Source of the DNA: an uncultured Spartobacteria bacterium
Lineage (GTDB): Bacteria > Verrucomicrobiota > Verrucomicrobiia > Chthoniobacterales > Chthoniobacteraceae
Length of the DNA stretch: 64,000 bases
Assembly (NCBI GenBank): GCA_903882875.1
Contig: CAIRYQ010000017.1
Span: forward strand, 1 to 64,000
Direction of reading: 5' to 3'
The notes beneath the pieces are model-generated. The model made no database searches and was not told the DNA's origin. It saw nothing but the letters and a program-made list of their open reading frames with translations. The stretch's first letter is position 1, and each line of letters opens with the position of its first letter. The translations under genes and the position numbers were made by a program. Below are positions 35,591 to 47,900 of the stretch, in pieces.

Positions 35591-36514
35591 CTACTTCGCA
35601 GCAGTGTCAGGCGCTTTCCGCACGCAGCGGAAGCCGTATATGTCGTAACCGAAACACACGTCGGCGGAGCCGGGGCTTTCGTTGTATCGGAAGCCCGAGC
35701 GGCAGTTGTCGTCGCTCGATTTCCACGCACCGCCGCGGAGCACCATGTTCTGTCCCGCGTCCGGCCCACGGGGATTTTCGCGCGGTGAATTCTTGTAATA
35801 GTCCACCGCATAAAAGTCGTTGCACCACTGCCACACGTTGCCCGTCATGTCATAGAGGTCCAACGGATTCGGCTGCTTCTGCCCGACAGGTCGCGGACGC
35901 CCGCCGGAGTTTTTCTTGAACCACGCGAACTCGCCGAGCTTCGCCGGAGTGTCGCCGAAAAAGTACGCCGTCGTTGTGCCCGCGCGGCACGCGTATTCCC
36001 ATTCGGCCTCGGTCGGCAGCCGGTATCCGTTCGCGTCGAAATTGCACTTCTGCGTCTGCAAGTCGTAGCACGGCATCAGGCCCTCGGCCTCGGATCGCTT
36101 GTTGCAAAATCTCACCGCTTCGCCCCAGCGCAACTGCTCGACGGGATTCCTGTCGCCCTTCCAGCGCGACGGATTCGTTCCCATGACTTTTTGGAAATGC
36201 TCCTGCGTCACGAGATTCACATCCATGAGGAACGCGCTGATCACGACCTCGTGCGGTGGCGCATCCGACTCGTCCTTCTCGCCCATGATGAATTTCCCCG
36301 CGGGAATGAGCACCATATCCCGCGCTTTCGCCGCCGGGGAATGTGCGCCCGCATTTTCCTTCGGTGGCGTCGAAGGCGACTTCGGATCGTCCGTCGCAGT
36401 CTTCCGCTCGCATCCCGACAGGATTGCGAGAGCCGCGGCCACTGCGATTGAGACGACGGATTTTTTACGCACCGCGCCAGCCTCCACCCTCGCTGCTGAA
36501 TTCGGCATGCTCAT
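35591..36514 (-). CDS. FGE-like (SUMF1 family) lipoprotein, paralogue
   Basis: A 307-residue lipoprotein (ILSGC, lipidation C35) with the same SUMF1 layout as the 31488 gene: MVLIPAGKFIMGE, NGYRLPTEAEWEYACRAG, DMTGNVWQWCNDFYAVDYY and LRGGAWKSSDDNCR. As in its paralogue, the first FGE active-site cysteine is serine and the second is kept. I start at ATG 36514, one nt after the stop of the upstream gene (36516-36518); the ATG at 36544 would overlap it. It faces the SGNH gene convergently, 12 nt away. Confidence 0.87.
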   Translation of the reverse strand: MSMPNSAARVEAGAVRKKSVVSIAVAAALAILSGCERKTATDDPKSPSTPPKENAGAHSPAAKARDMVLIPAGKFIMGEKDESDAPPHEVVISAFLMDVNLVTQEHFQKVMGTNPSRWKGDRNPVEQLRWGEAVRFCNKRSEAEGLMPCYDLQTQKCNFDANGYRLPTEAEWEYACRAGTTTAYFFGDTPAKLGEFAWFKKNSGGRPRPVGQKQPNPLDLYDMTGNVWQWCNDFYAVDYYKNSPRENPRGPDAGQNMVLRGGAWKSSDDNCRSGFRYNESPGSADVCFGYDIYGFRCVRKAPDTAAK

Positions 36515-36515
36515 G

Positions 36516-38351
36516 TCAGTAGTTCGGCCAGATTTCATAGCCATCGGGATTGCGCAGCACCTGCCTGCACCGCGCGCGCACTTCGAGCGCGAACGCGAGC
36601 ACTTTCGGCTCGGTCACGCTCGCCAGTCCCGCCTCCTGGAAAAGGCTCCGAGCGATCGTGTGGCACTGCGCGATCATCGAGTCCTGCGCGCCGCCCATCG
36701 CACGCCACGCCTTCAGCAGATCCTTGTATGCCGCGAGATTCTTCGGGCTGCTGCTCCCGGTCAGCGCCATCGTCTGGCGCGTGAGTTCGGCGGCGTGTTC
36801 GAGCGACTTCATGTTCTCCTTCTGCACCTCGTAGCCCTGCGGGATCTGCTGTACAATCTGCTCCATTGCTTCGGCAAAAGATTTTATTTCCGCCGCTCCG
36901 GATTCCTTCGATTTCAGGAACGCGATCATCGCGTCGGCAAAGCGCCGGTATTCGTCAATCCGCGCGAGGTGCCGTTCGACGAAGTAGTTCATGTCCGTGA
37001 GCGCCTCGCTCACATAGTCCTTCTTCGTCACCTCCTCGGCCGCCTCGAAGATCGCCTGAATCGCCTCCGTGCATCCGCATGTGCATGAACGATGCACGCC
37101 CTCGGTGCCGCGCCTGTGATGCGTGCGCAGCCTCCGCCCTTCGATGTCGAGGATTCCATCGCACACCGTTCTGCCGAGTGTCGCCTTCATCACATCCACC
37201 GGCGTCAGCACATCGGGCGGCGTATCGCGGCCCTCGAGAAAATAAACGAGCGCCTCGCCGCGCGGCGGAACTTTCTTGCCGAGGGTGAACATCGCCCTCT
37301 CCCCGTCGAACCATGCCGGGTAGAGATACGAGCCCGCGACGCCGCGCCACACGGTTCCCCTTGCCTCGCGGAATGCGTAGCTCGTCCTGTTCTCGCCTTC
37401 GGAGAGCTGCGTTTTCCAGCGTGCGGGAAAAGGCCGCCTCCACTGAAGCTCCACGTCCTTTTCGAGGAAGGACGACTTCAATTCCTCGCGGTGCCAGATG
37501 CCGGGCGCGCTCAACGCAGCGAGGTACAAGCTCTGGCCGTCGTTGTCGAATTCGATCGAATCAAAGCTCCCGGCGGCGGCGTGGAGTTTCATCTGCTGCC
37601 TGCCCGGCGGCCAAGTCATCACGAGTTCATCGCGACCACCGCCGAGCAGTCCCACGAACACATTTTCCACCGGAACCGTAAGCGACTCCGAGGACGCAAA
37701 CGCCGCGGGCGACAGGATCAAATCATCACCCACAAATCCCGGCACCACGCCGTGTGAAATTTGCCCGAGCAGCGCGACACCGTTCATTTTCGCCGAAGGC
37801 TTGATCCCGACGATCTCGTCCTTCCCAAACGAAAACACCGCGGACAAATCCGCAACGGCATCGGATGAAAAGTGCGCCTCCACGACAACCTCGTCACCCG
37901 CGTGATGCAGGATCTCGCACCGGCTGATTTTCGCCGCCTGCGTCTTCGTCGCAAGCGGAGCAAACTCCAGCACCCTGCTGGCGGCACCGCCCTCCGCATT
38001 TGTCTTCGAGAAAAAAATCACGCGCCCCGCGGACGACGAAAACACCGCGACGAGCCGCCGGTTTTCCACCACCGCATCGCCCTTGAACGCATATTCCAGC
38101 CCGTAGTAGCCGGGGTCGGACGCGGCCTTCAGCGGCTCGGCCTCGAGGGCAAAAAGATCGCGCGGCAAGGCTTTCCACGCGGCCCTGTTCGAGACATCCG
38201 CGGCGCCCGCGGAATGCGAGCCCGTGTCCCATACGGCGAGATTGCCCGCGGCTCCGGCGTGCCGCAGCGCGCCGAAAACGGCAACGAATGCGAGCACGAC
38301 ATGTTTGAAAGGCGTGGCGAAACGACAGTGCGACAAGGCGGGGTAATTCAT
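36516..38351 (-). CDS. Exported protein of unknown function
   Basis: I do not recognise this 611-residue protein. It has a signal peptide (FKHVVLAFVAVFGALRHAGA). The first 380 residues are beta-rich, with strands such as LVAVFSSSAGRVIFFSK and DELVMTWPPGRQQMKLHA; the last 200 are predominantly helical (IQAIFEAAEEVTKKDYVSEA; MEQIVQQIPQGYEVQKENM). A CTCGC cysteine cluster sits at the junction. It precedes the FGE-like lipoprotein by one nt and probably forms an operon with it, suggesting they act together at the envelope. It has its own promoter 15 nt upstream. Confidence 0.72.
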   Translation of the reverse strand: MNYPALSHCRFATPFKHVVLAFVAVFGALRHAGAAGNLAVWDTGSHSAGAADVSNRAAWKALPRDLFALEAEPLKAASDPGYYGLEYAFKGDAVVENRRLVAVFSSSAGRVIFFSKTNAEGGAASRVLEFAPLATKTQAAKISRCEILHHAGDEVVVEAHFSSDAVADLSAVFSFGKDEIVGIKPSAKMNGVALLGQISHGVVPGFVGDDLILSPAAFASSESLTVPVENVFVGLLGGGRDELVMTWPPGRQQMKLHAAAGSFDSIEFDNDGQSLYLAALSAPGIWHREELKSSFLEKDVELQWRRPFPARWKTQLSEGENRTSYAFREARGTVWRGVAGSYLYPAWFDGERAMFTLGKKVPPRGEALVYFLEGRDTPPDVLTPVDVMKATLGRTVCDGILDIEGRRLRTHHRRGTEGVHRSCTCGCTEAIQAIFEAAEEVTKKDYVSEALTDMNYFVERHLARIDEYRRFADAMIAFLKSKESGAAEIKSFAEAMEQIVQQIPQGYEVQKENMKSLEHAAELTRQTMALTGSSSPKNLAAYKDLLKAWRAMGGAQDSMIAQCHTIARSLFQEAGLASVTEPKVLAFALEVRARCRQVLRNPDGYEIWPNY

Positions 38352-38366
38352 AGTTGGGGGCGCGGA

Positions 38367-38396
38367 AATCTAATCAACGATTCCTACGGTGTGCAA
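38367..38396 (-). promoter_or_regulatory. Promoter of the 36516-38351 operon
   Basis: Leftward TTGCAC (38396-38391), 18-nt spacer, TAGATT (38372-38367), then 15 nt to the ATG at 38351. Confidence 0.5.
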
Positions 38397-38528
38397 ACCC
38401 GCACGCGGATGCCGCGGATGCGAGATGAGCGATGAAGTGCGCGCCATCTCCCCGCTGCACGAAAGGCTCGGGTCGCGTGACTCGGCTGATGCCGCGCGAT
38501 TGCGCCCGCGCTGCGTTTCGTCTTTGCT

Positions 38529-39566
38529 GTGCGCGTGCTTGATGTGCTCTACCGGCGTTTGCTCCGGCCGATCCTTTTCCGTTTCGATGCCGAGCGGGTT
38601 CACCACCTTGCGATGGCGTTCCTCCACGGCCTCGGGCCGCTCATGCAAGCGTGGGCGCGTGAAAAAAATGCCCGCCTCGTGCCGTCGGCAGCCACGAAAG
38701 AGCGCGAAGTTTTCGGACTGAAATTTCCAAACCCCGTCGGCCTCGCCGCAGGCTTCGACAAGAATGCGCTCGTGCTCCCGGCGTGGGAGGGGCTCGGCTT
38801 CGGCTTTGCGGAAATCGGCACCATCACGGCGAGGGCGCAGCCGGGAAATCCGAAGCCGCGACTTTTCCGCGTCCCGGAAATCTCCGGCGTGATCAACCGC
38901 ATGGGCTTCAACAACGACGGCGCGGATGCCGTCGCCGCGCGGCTGAAAAAACTGCGCGCGACGGATCGCTGGCCGCGTTTCCCCGTCGGCATCAATCTCG
39001 GCAAATCCAAAGTCACGCCGCTCGACGAGGCCGCAGCCGACTACCTCCACTCGTTCACGCGCATGCGCGATCTCGGCGACTACTTCGTGCTCAATGTCTC
39101 GTCGCCGAACACACCCGGCCTCCGCTCCTTGCAGGATCGCCCCGCGCTCGACGCGCTCTTCGCCACCGTGCAGGCCGTGAACATTTCGCAAAAGCCGATG
39201 CTCGTGAAAATCGCGCCCGACCTCACTTGGGAGGCGATTGACGACGTGCTCGCGCTCGTCGAATCGCACCGCCTCGCGGGCATCATCGCGACGAACACGA
39301 CGATCGATCACAGCGCCGTCCCCGAACACCGCCGCCAGACCGGCGGACTCAGCGGTGCGCCTGTGCGCACGCGCTCGACCGAAGTGATCAGACACATCAC
39401 CTCACGGACAAAAGTGCCGGTCATCGGAGTCGGCGGCATCTTCAGCGCGGATGATGCGCGGGAAAAATTCGACGCCGGAGCCGCGCTCATCCAGCTCTAC
39501 ACAGGCTACATTTACCGCGGCCCCGCGCTAATCATGGAAATCTTGCGCGCGTTGAACCCCGCCTGA
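38529..39566 (+). CDS. pyrD: Dihydroorotate dehydrogenase (quinone)
   Basis: Class 2 DHODH oxidises dihydroorotate to orotate in pyrimidine synthesis and passes electrons to the quinone pool. The 345-residue product has the N-terminal hydrophobic quinone-tunnel helices (RVHHLAMAFLHGLGPLM), NPVGLAAGFDKN, INRMGFNNDG, NVSSPNTPGLRSLQ with the catalytic base Ser192, and IATNTTI. Serine rather than cysteine as base, plus the N-terminal helices, marks class 2. The start is GTG 38529. It is convergent with glgB, 9 nt away. Confidence 0.96.
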   Translation: MRVLDVLYRRLLRPILFRFDAERVHHLAMAFLHGLGPLMQAWAREKNARLVPSAATKEREVFGLKFPNPVGLAAGFDKNALVLPAWEGLGFGFAEIGTITARAQPGNPKPRLFRVPEISGVINRMGFNNDGADAVAARLKKLRATDRWPRFPVGINLGKSKVTPLDEAAADYLHSFTRMRDLGDYFVLNVSSPNTPGLRSLQDRPALDALFATVQAVNISQKPMLVKIAPDLTWEAIDDVLALVESHRLAGIIATNTTIDHSAVPEHRRQTGGLSGAPVRTRSTEVIRHITSRTKVPVIGVGGIFSADDAREKFDAGAALIQLYTGYIYRGPALIMEILRALNPA

Positions 39567-39575
39567 GCAGTGCAG

Positions 39576-41756
<2,181 letters not shown>

Positions 41757-41807
41757 CCGGCCTTCGTATTCCTGCGGCTGCGTGCGTGCAAGCGTTGTGC
41801 GGCGCGG

Positions 41808-43070
41808 CTAAACTTTCAGCAGCACCTTCGCGGACACGCCGCCCTCGCTGCGGTTCGATATATCGAGCGTGCCGCCGTGCAGCTCGACGACCTTGCGGCT
41901 CACGGTGAGACCGAGGCCGGTGCCGTGGCCCGTCGCCTTTGTCGTGAAAAAGGGATCGAAGATGCTGTCGAGCTGTGCCGGCGGGATTCCGGTGCCGGAG
42001 TCGTTGATCTCCACGATCACGCCGACGCGCCGCACGCCCGAGTGGACAAGCGACCGGTTTCCGCGCTCAGGCATCGTGCCGGGCGCGGCGATGTGCGTGA
42101 GACCGAGGCGGATCGCGAGCGTCCCGCCCTCCGGCATCGCGTCGAGCGCGTTCTCGATGAGGCAGGAAAAGACGCGCTGGATTTTCACCTGATCGATCCG
42201 TGCGGAAGGCATCCCGGTCGCGTAACGCTTTTCCACGCTGATCTTCGCTGCGGCGAGCGCGGGCTCGAACGGCTTGAGCGCCTCATCAATCACCGAGCCG
42301 ACCTGCACCGGCGCGAGCTTCAGATCGCCCGATTCGGAAAAGATCATCATCTCATTGATGATGTTGTCCGCACGCCGCATCGCGTCGCACATTTCCTTCA
42401 GCACCAGCTTGCCGGTCTCGTCCGTCGTGGGCTGGCTTGCGAAAAAATCCACCCCCATGCGCAGGATCGCGAGCGGGTTCTTCACCTCGTGCGCGACGCC
42501 GATCGCGAGCCGCGCGACGGACTGCGCCTTTTCCGCATCAATGAGCGCCTTCTGCGCAGCCTTCAGCTCGGCGTACGTCTTCTCGAGTTCGGCGAGCTTG
42601 CGCTCCAGCAGCGCCTGGCTGCGGGAGAGATCGGAATTCGCCTCGTTCAGCCGGTTGCGCTCCTGCTCGAGCGAAGTCTCCGCGACCTTCAGTGCCGTGA
42701 TGTCGCGCGACATGCCGCAGGTGCCGATGACCTCGCCGTCCGGTCCGCGAAGCGGCAGCTTTGTCGTGAGCGTCCAGCCCGTGTTGCCGTCGGGGAGGAT
42801 TTTTTTCTCCACCTTGCCGTAAATCGCCTCACCGGTCTTCACCACGCGCTGCTCGTCGTCGTACATCCGCTGTGCATCGGCTTGCGGAAAAAAATCGCGG
42901 TCGCTCTTTCCCACGGCCTCGTCCGTGCTTCTGAGGTGGAAGAGGCGCGCCATCGCGGCGTTCACGGAAATGAAGCGGCTCTCGCGATCCTTGAAATAGA
43001 TCCGATCCGGGATGTTCTCCATGAGGAACCGGAAAAGGTTCCGCTCCTGATCGGTGTCGTCTGGTTTCAT
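41808..43070 (-). CDS. PAS domain sensor histidine kinase
   Basis: A 420-residue cytoplasmic kinase without transmembrane segments. PAS/PAC domain at about 10-127 (MENIPDRIYFKDRESRFISV; GTCGMSRDITALKVAE), coiled-coil signalling helix (128-185), HisKA with the phosphoacceptor H194 in AIGVAHEVKNPLAIL, and HATPase_c with N box ENALDAMPEGG, G1 NDSGTGIP and GHGTGLGL. No response regulator is encoded nearby, so it is an orphan kinase. It precedes glgB by 51 nt. I start at ATG 43070. Confidence 0.92.
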   Translation of the reverse strand: MKPDDTDQERNLFRFLMENIPDRIYFKDRESRFISVNAAMARLFHLRSTDEAVGKSDRDFFPQADAQRMYDDEQRVVKTGEAIYGKVEKKILPDGNTGWTLTTKLPLRGPDGEVIGTCGMSRDITALKVAETSLEQERNRLNEANSDLSRSQALLERKLAELEKTYAELKAAQKALIDAEKAQSVARLAIGVAHEVKNPLAILRMGVDFFASQPTTDETGKLVLKEMCDAMRRADNIINEMMIFSESGDLKLAPVQVGSVIDEALKPFEPALAAAKISVEKRYATGMPSARIDQVKIQRVFSCLIENALDAMPEGGTLAIRLGLTHIAAPGTMPERGNRSLVHSGVRRVGVIVEINDSGTGIPPAQLDSIFDPFFTTKATGHGTGLGLTVSRKVVELHGGTLDISNRSEGGVSAKVLLKV

Positions 43071-43163
43071 GGGGTGATGGAATCTTCCCACGCGTGTGTG
43101 CTCTCATCAAGAGAAGGTTCCCGCCGGTGTTGTGCCGCTGCACGGGACATCAACGTCCAACGT

Positions 43164-44252
43164 TCAGCGCAGCAGCGCAACCAGGTGCCGCCGGTAGATC
43201 GCCTCCCAGCCGTACTCGCGCAGCACGCGCCTGCGCTCACGAAATGCGGATGACTCCGCGAGCGTCTCCTCGATCAGGGTGGCGACTCGCGCAGGCTCCG
43301 CATCCGGCGAAAAACAGACGGCGCCCTCGCGAAGCAGATCGCGCAGCGGCTCAATGTCGCTGCAAAAAACCGGCAGCCGGTGAAGTGCAGCCTCCAGCAG
43401 CGGCAGGCCGAAGCCCTCGCTGCGGCTCGGAAAAAACAGCGCATCCGCAAGGCGGTAAAACCCCGCAAGTTCCGTGTCGCCGACGGCAAAATGATCGCCG
43501 GCGAAGATCACGGCATCGTGTGCACCACACCCGCCGCGCAGTGTTTCCCCGAGCGTCCGCGAGGCTGCGTTGTGCGGATCGTCCGCCGCCGTCACGAGCA
43601 CTGTCGCGGGCGTGCCGCGCTGCACAAGTTCGCGCCCGACCGCGATGCTCAGCTCGACATTTTTCCTGCGCACGAGCCGCGTCGGATGCAGCAGCACGAT
43701 TCGTCCGTCGAGCAGATTACGCTGCTTTGCGAATGAGGCCACATTTTCCGGCAGCCCGAGCACACGCGGGGGATCGATCCCGTTCGGAATCACGGCAGCC
43801 TGCGCACCCGTGACCTCGGCGAACTGCCGCGCGCGCAAAGGCGACACGGCGATGGTTTCACAGTGAGGATGCGCCTTTGAAAAAATCGGCGCGACCGGTG
43901 CGTAGTCGGGATTGCACGCCGCGACATCATGCACCCACGCGACGAAGCGCACGCGCGGCAGCTCATCCACCGCACGCCACAGCGCCTCGGTAAGCGCCGG
44001 GTGGAACGGCATCGTGAGCACATTGTGAAGGAACACGATGTCCTGCATCGCGAGTATGGGGCGCAGCGCCGCAGCCTGCGCGTCGGCTGAATTTTCCTCC
44101 GGCAGCCGCACCGCATCCGGTCCGCCGCCGCGGTGGCAGAGCACCGTCACGCGATGCCCGTGCGCGGTGAAAAGCCGCGCGTGCTCCTCCATCACGCGCT
44201 CGACACCGCCGACGATCGGCGCCGCCGTGTAATGCACGAGCGCGACGTTCAT
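43164..44252 (-). CDS. GT4-family glycosyltransferase
   Basis: A 362-residue GT-B-fold glycosyltransferase: N-terminal MNVALVHYTAAPIVGGVERV with the glycine loop for acceptor binding, then VIPNGIDPPRV, LHPTRLVRRKNVELSIAVGR, and the donor-binding FFPSRSEGFGLPLLEAALH with the E-x7-E-type residues. The substrate is not identifiable; nearby capsule-type genes are absent. The open frame extends 312 nt upstream, but the glycine loop directly follows ATG 44252, so I start there. The start faces the small membrane protein gene divergently. Confidence 0.92.
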   Translation of the reverse strand: MNVALVHYTAAPIVGGVERVMEEHARLFTAHGHRVTVLCHRGGGPDAVRLPEENSADAQAAALRPILAMQDIVFLHNVLTMPFHPALTEALWRAVDELPRVRFVAWVHDVAACNPDYAPVAPIFSKAHPHCETIAVSPLRARQFAEVTGAQAAVIPNGIDPPRVLGLPENVASFAKQRNLLDGRIVLLHPTRLVRRKNVELSIAVGRELVQRGTPATVLVTAADDPHNAASRTLGETLRGGCGAHDAVIFAGDHFAVGDTELAGFYRLADALFFPSRSEGFGLPLLEAALHRLPVFCSDIEPLRDLLREGAVCFSPDAEPARVATLIEETLAESSAFRERRRVLREYGWEAIYRRHLVALLR

Positions 44253-44279
44253 GGCGCGGGCGATGCTTTGGAAGGGGGC

Positions 44280-44510
44280 ATGAGAATCGTCGGAATCATC
44301 GTCGTCCTCGCCATCGTCTATCTCGTGTATGGACGGCATGGCGACAAACAAAGCCCGCAGTCCCGGATCGCCGATGCGCAGCGCGAGGCCGCCGCCGTGC
44401 AGCCGCAAAGCGCGCCGGAGCCCGCGCCGCAGCCGGTCTCGGCGGTACGCGCCCCGATCGAACGCACGCGGCAGGTGCTCGAACTCGTGAGGCAGCGCAA
44501 TACGGAATAG
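44280..44510 (+). CDS. Small single-pass membrane protein
   Basis: A 76-residue protein with one N-terminal membrane helix (MRIVGIIVVLAIVYLVYG), then a Lys/Arg/Gln- and Pro/Ala-rich soluble tail ending RQVLELVRQRNTE. ATG 44280 has a purine-rich GGAAGGGGG just upstream (44270-44278), one of the few Shine-Dalgarno-like sites here. Divergent from the glycosyltransferase. Function unknown; the frame is short but the helix is convincing. Confidence 0.5.
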   Translation: MRIVGIIVVLAIVYLVYGRHGDKQSPQSRIADAQREAAAVQPQSAPEPAPQPVSAVRAPIERTRQVLELVRQRNTE

Positions 44511-44538
44511 CCCGCGCTTTGCAAGCGACGAGGGCACG

Positions 44539-44568
44539 AAAAAAGGCGGTGCCTGTGCAGACACCGCC
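44539..44568 (-). terminator. Intrinsic terminator of rpsT
   Basis: Leftward stem GGCGGTG/CACCGCC (arms 44568-44562 and 44551-44545) with a 10-nt loop, followed by six T (44544-44539) on the minus strand, 20 nt beyond the rpsT stop. Confidence 0.8.
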
Positions 44569-44588
44569 CTTCGTGAAAATTGCGGGCG

Positions 44589-44852
44589 TTACTTGATCGC
44601 CGCGAGCGTGCGTGCGAGGTCGCCCTTGTGGCGGTTCGCCTTGTTCTGGTGGATGCGGCCCGTCTTCGCGGCCTTGTCGAGCGCGGAGGAGACCTTTGGC
44701 AGCAGGGCGATCGCCTCGGCCTTCTTGCCGGCGGCGACCGCGGCGCGGATGTCGCGAAGCTGGGTCTTGACGGAGGTGGAGACGCGCTTGTTGGCGGCGG
44801 TGCGGCGCGTCGTCTGGCGCGCGCGTTTGGCTGCGGATTTGGTATTGGCCAT
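44589..44852 (-). CDS. rpsT: 30S ribosomal protein S20
   Basis: S20 binds 16S rRNA early in small-subunit assembly. The 87-residue product has the signature MANTKSAAKRARQTTRRTAANK start, then helices through RDIRAAVAAGKKAEAIALL, and the RIHQNKANRHKGDLARTL end. The ATG at 44852 fits all S20 proteins; the longer frame to 44909 begins at the -35 element. Monocistronic with TTGACA promoter and intrinsic terminator. Confidence 0.97.
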   Translation of the reverse strand: MANTKSAAKRARQTTRRTAANKRVSTSVKTQLRDIRAAVAAGKKAEAIALLPKVSSALDKAAKTGRIHQNKANRHKGDLARTLAAIK

Positions 44853-44881
44853 GGTGTGCTTTCTTTGGAAAAGGAGCGCGG

Positions 44882-44909
44882 AGCCTAGCGGCGGGGCACG
44901 GCTTGTCAA
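44882..44909 (-). promoter_or_regulatory. Promoter of rpsT
   Basis: Leftward consensus TTGACA (44909-44904), 16-nt spacer, TAGGCT (44887-44882), then 29 nt to ATG 44852. A normal-length leader, unlike the near-leaderless set. Confidence 0.7.
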
Positions 44910-44945
44910 GCGGCCCGTCGTGGCGGAGGCACCCCCCGTCGTCGG

Positions 44946-47900
44946 CTACTTCGTCAGCTTTTTTCCGAGCAGAAATGCGAGCAGGTCGTTCATTTCCGCA
45001 GGCGGGATGACTTCGCCGAAGGTCGGCGGCATGAGCGAGGTCTCGGTCTCCTTGCGCTCGGCGATGTCGGCGATGTTCACGCGCGTCTCCTGCGCGGCGG
45101 CGTCGGCGAGCACGAGCTGTGCGCCCTCTTCGCGGCGCGGGAGACCGGCGACGACGTTGCCATTTTTCAAAGTGATCACGTTCATGCGGAATGCGCGGTC
45201 CACATTGCGGCTCGGGTCGAGGATGTCCTCGAACAGGCGGTCGGGGCCTCGTCCGCCGATGCCGTCGAGCTGCGGGCCGAGTGCGCCGCCTTTGCCCTCG
45301 ATGGCGTGGCAGACTGCGCAGTTGCGCGCGAAGACATCGGCCCCGCGTGATGCGCTGGCCTTTGCGGGATCGAATGCCTTGCTGCGCGCGGCGATCAGCT
45401 TGTCGATCTCGGCGTTTGCTGGCGGGAGATTTGCGGTGAGCGCGGCGATGCGTGCGTCGAGATCGAGAATCTTCGTGGCCTTGAGGCGGTCGCCGATCGC
45501 TTTATTGCGCAGGAGAACCGCGGGTGTCTTGCCGTCCTTGCACGCGGTGAGCAACGCCTCCGCGCCTTCGCGTGATCCGGCGAGCGCGGTCGCGAAGGAC
45601 TGCTGGAGGCGGTGCGGTGCGTCGCGCATCGCCGCGCTGATCGCGGCGATGGCCGCGGGTGAATTAGTCTCGGCGAGCGCAGCCGCGAATTTTTCGCGCA
45701 GCGGTGCGGACGCGGCGGTGTCGGCGACGATGGCCGCGAGCTGCGGGATGGTCTTGGCCGCATCGCTGCCGAGCAGCGCGCGCGCGGCGGCGGCGCGCGT
45801 GTCGCCATCCGCAGCGGATGAAAACGCCACTTTCGAGAGATCCGTGTCGAAGCCGGGCAGCTTCAGCGTGCGGATGAGATTCGCGGCGGTCAGAATCCGG
45901 CGCGAACCGTTCGGCGGCTCGGTGAGCTTCAGCTCCGGAAGCTCCGGCTCGAAGCGCGCGACCGCGAGCCACGCGTAGGCGGTGCCGGTGTTGCCGTCGG
46001 TGATTTCGATGACGCCGCGCTTGCCTGCGCAGTCGGCGAGATCCCACGTGATCTGTTTTGCAACGTCGCTGCGAGGCGGCGCGGCTTCGCGGAGCACGGC
46101 GTTGGTCTGCGCATCGCGCAGGCGGACGAAGTTGTTTCTTCCTGCTGGTTTGCCGGGTGAGCCGTCGTGGCCGCAGAGGAAAAAGGCGAGCTTTGCGGGC
46201 AGCGCGAACGCTGGCGACCGCAGCGTGCCGGTGAGCTTTTCGCCGTGCGGGAAGCTGGACATGAACGCGACGGTTTTTCCGTCGGCGCACTTGCGCTGCT
46301 CGAAGGCCCATGGATTTGCGGATGGCGGTGCGCCGTCCACGGGCGCGTTTGTCCACACGGCCGCGGGCTCGGTCGCGGTGAGCAGCGCGGTGACGACCTG
46401 CGGGCCCCACGCACGGAGCGTCGCTCCGGGTGCGATGCCGCGCTGTTCGAGTGCGGAGAGCAGCGCGTCGAGGCCGGAGGCGATTTCATCGGGACTTTTG
46501 CCGAGCTTCCGCTGCGTGAGCGCGATGAGGGATCCGAGTTTTTCCGTGGAGATGTTGCGAGCGAGCGTTGGCAGGTGAGTCGTGAAAAGCGTGGCGGGGA
46601 GATCCTCGTGGCTCTCGAAGAACTTCATGCGGAATTCCGCGGACGATTCGCCCGACGCGGCGAGGAGCAGATCGAGCACGAGCGTGCGTTCCTCGGTGCT
46701 CTGCTTGTCGAGCGAGAGACCTGCGAGCACGGCGGGATCGCGGAGCTGATTGCGCAGCGCGATGCGTGTGGCGTGGATGAGGTGATCGTCGTCGGCCAGC
46801 GTGGTGCGCAGCAGCGTGAGGAGTGGTGCGAGGTTTTCCTCGGCAGGATGCACGGCGATGGATTCGGCGGCGTTGAGGCGGACGAATGGATCGGTGTCCT
46901 TCGTCGCGGCCCGAACGGCATCGGCGAATGGGGCGGACCACTGCGCGACTTCTCTCGTGGCTTTCACCGCGTGCGTGCGCACGAGTGCTTCGGCGTCGCG
47001 CGTGGCGGCGATGAATGTTGCGTCGTCGAGCGCGCCGAGACGGTGGAGCGCCCAGACTGCGTTCAGCTTTTGAAACGCATTTGTCGGCGATGCGAACGCG
47101 GCTTTGATCGCGGGCAGCGCTTCCGCGCCATACGCGTCGCAAAGTTCATTCAGCGCGAGCGTGCGGCGCGTGATGTTCGTCGAGCCGAGTTCGCGCACCC
47201 ATCCGCCGATGTCGGTCGGGAGTGGGCCGTAGCTCACTGGTGCCGCTCCATTTTCTCCGCGATAGACGATGCGCCACAGCCGCCCGCGCTCGCGGTCGCG
47301 GCCGGGGTGGGTGAGCGGGACTTCGTAGTGGCCGATGATGCGGTTGTAGAAATCGGCGACGTAGAGCGCGCCGTCGGGGCCCCAGCTCAGATCCACGGGG
47401 CGGAACCACGGGTCATCCGTGCTCATGAAGTCGGGCATCTCTTTTCCCTTCGACGACGAGCCGTGCCAGGTGATCGCGTCGTGATTGATGCGGCTCGTCA
47501 TCACGTTGCAGACGAACATGTGGTCCTGCAATTCCGCGGGCCACGCGGGATCGCAGATGTAAATCGGCGCGCAGATCGCGGTGCTGCCGTGCGAGTGCGT
47601 GATCGTGTTCGGGCCAAAGCCGAGGCCGTCGTGCGGCTTGCCGAAGCTCGGGTAATACGCGCCGCGCAGGAGCTGGTAGATCGGCGAACTGTGGCAGTCG
47701 GCGCTGAAGAGATTTCCGCGATTGTCCCAGCACAGGCCGAACGGATTCACCTGGCCCCACGTGTTGCCCTCGACGCGCGAACCGTCGAGCCGGATGCGCC
47801 ACGTGTTGCCGCTCTGGATTTTCAGTTCGCTGCCGTCGCGTCCGCGCAGCGTGCTCTCGTTGTTGAAGCCGTGCGTGCCGTAGAGCCAGCCGTCCGCACC

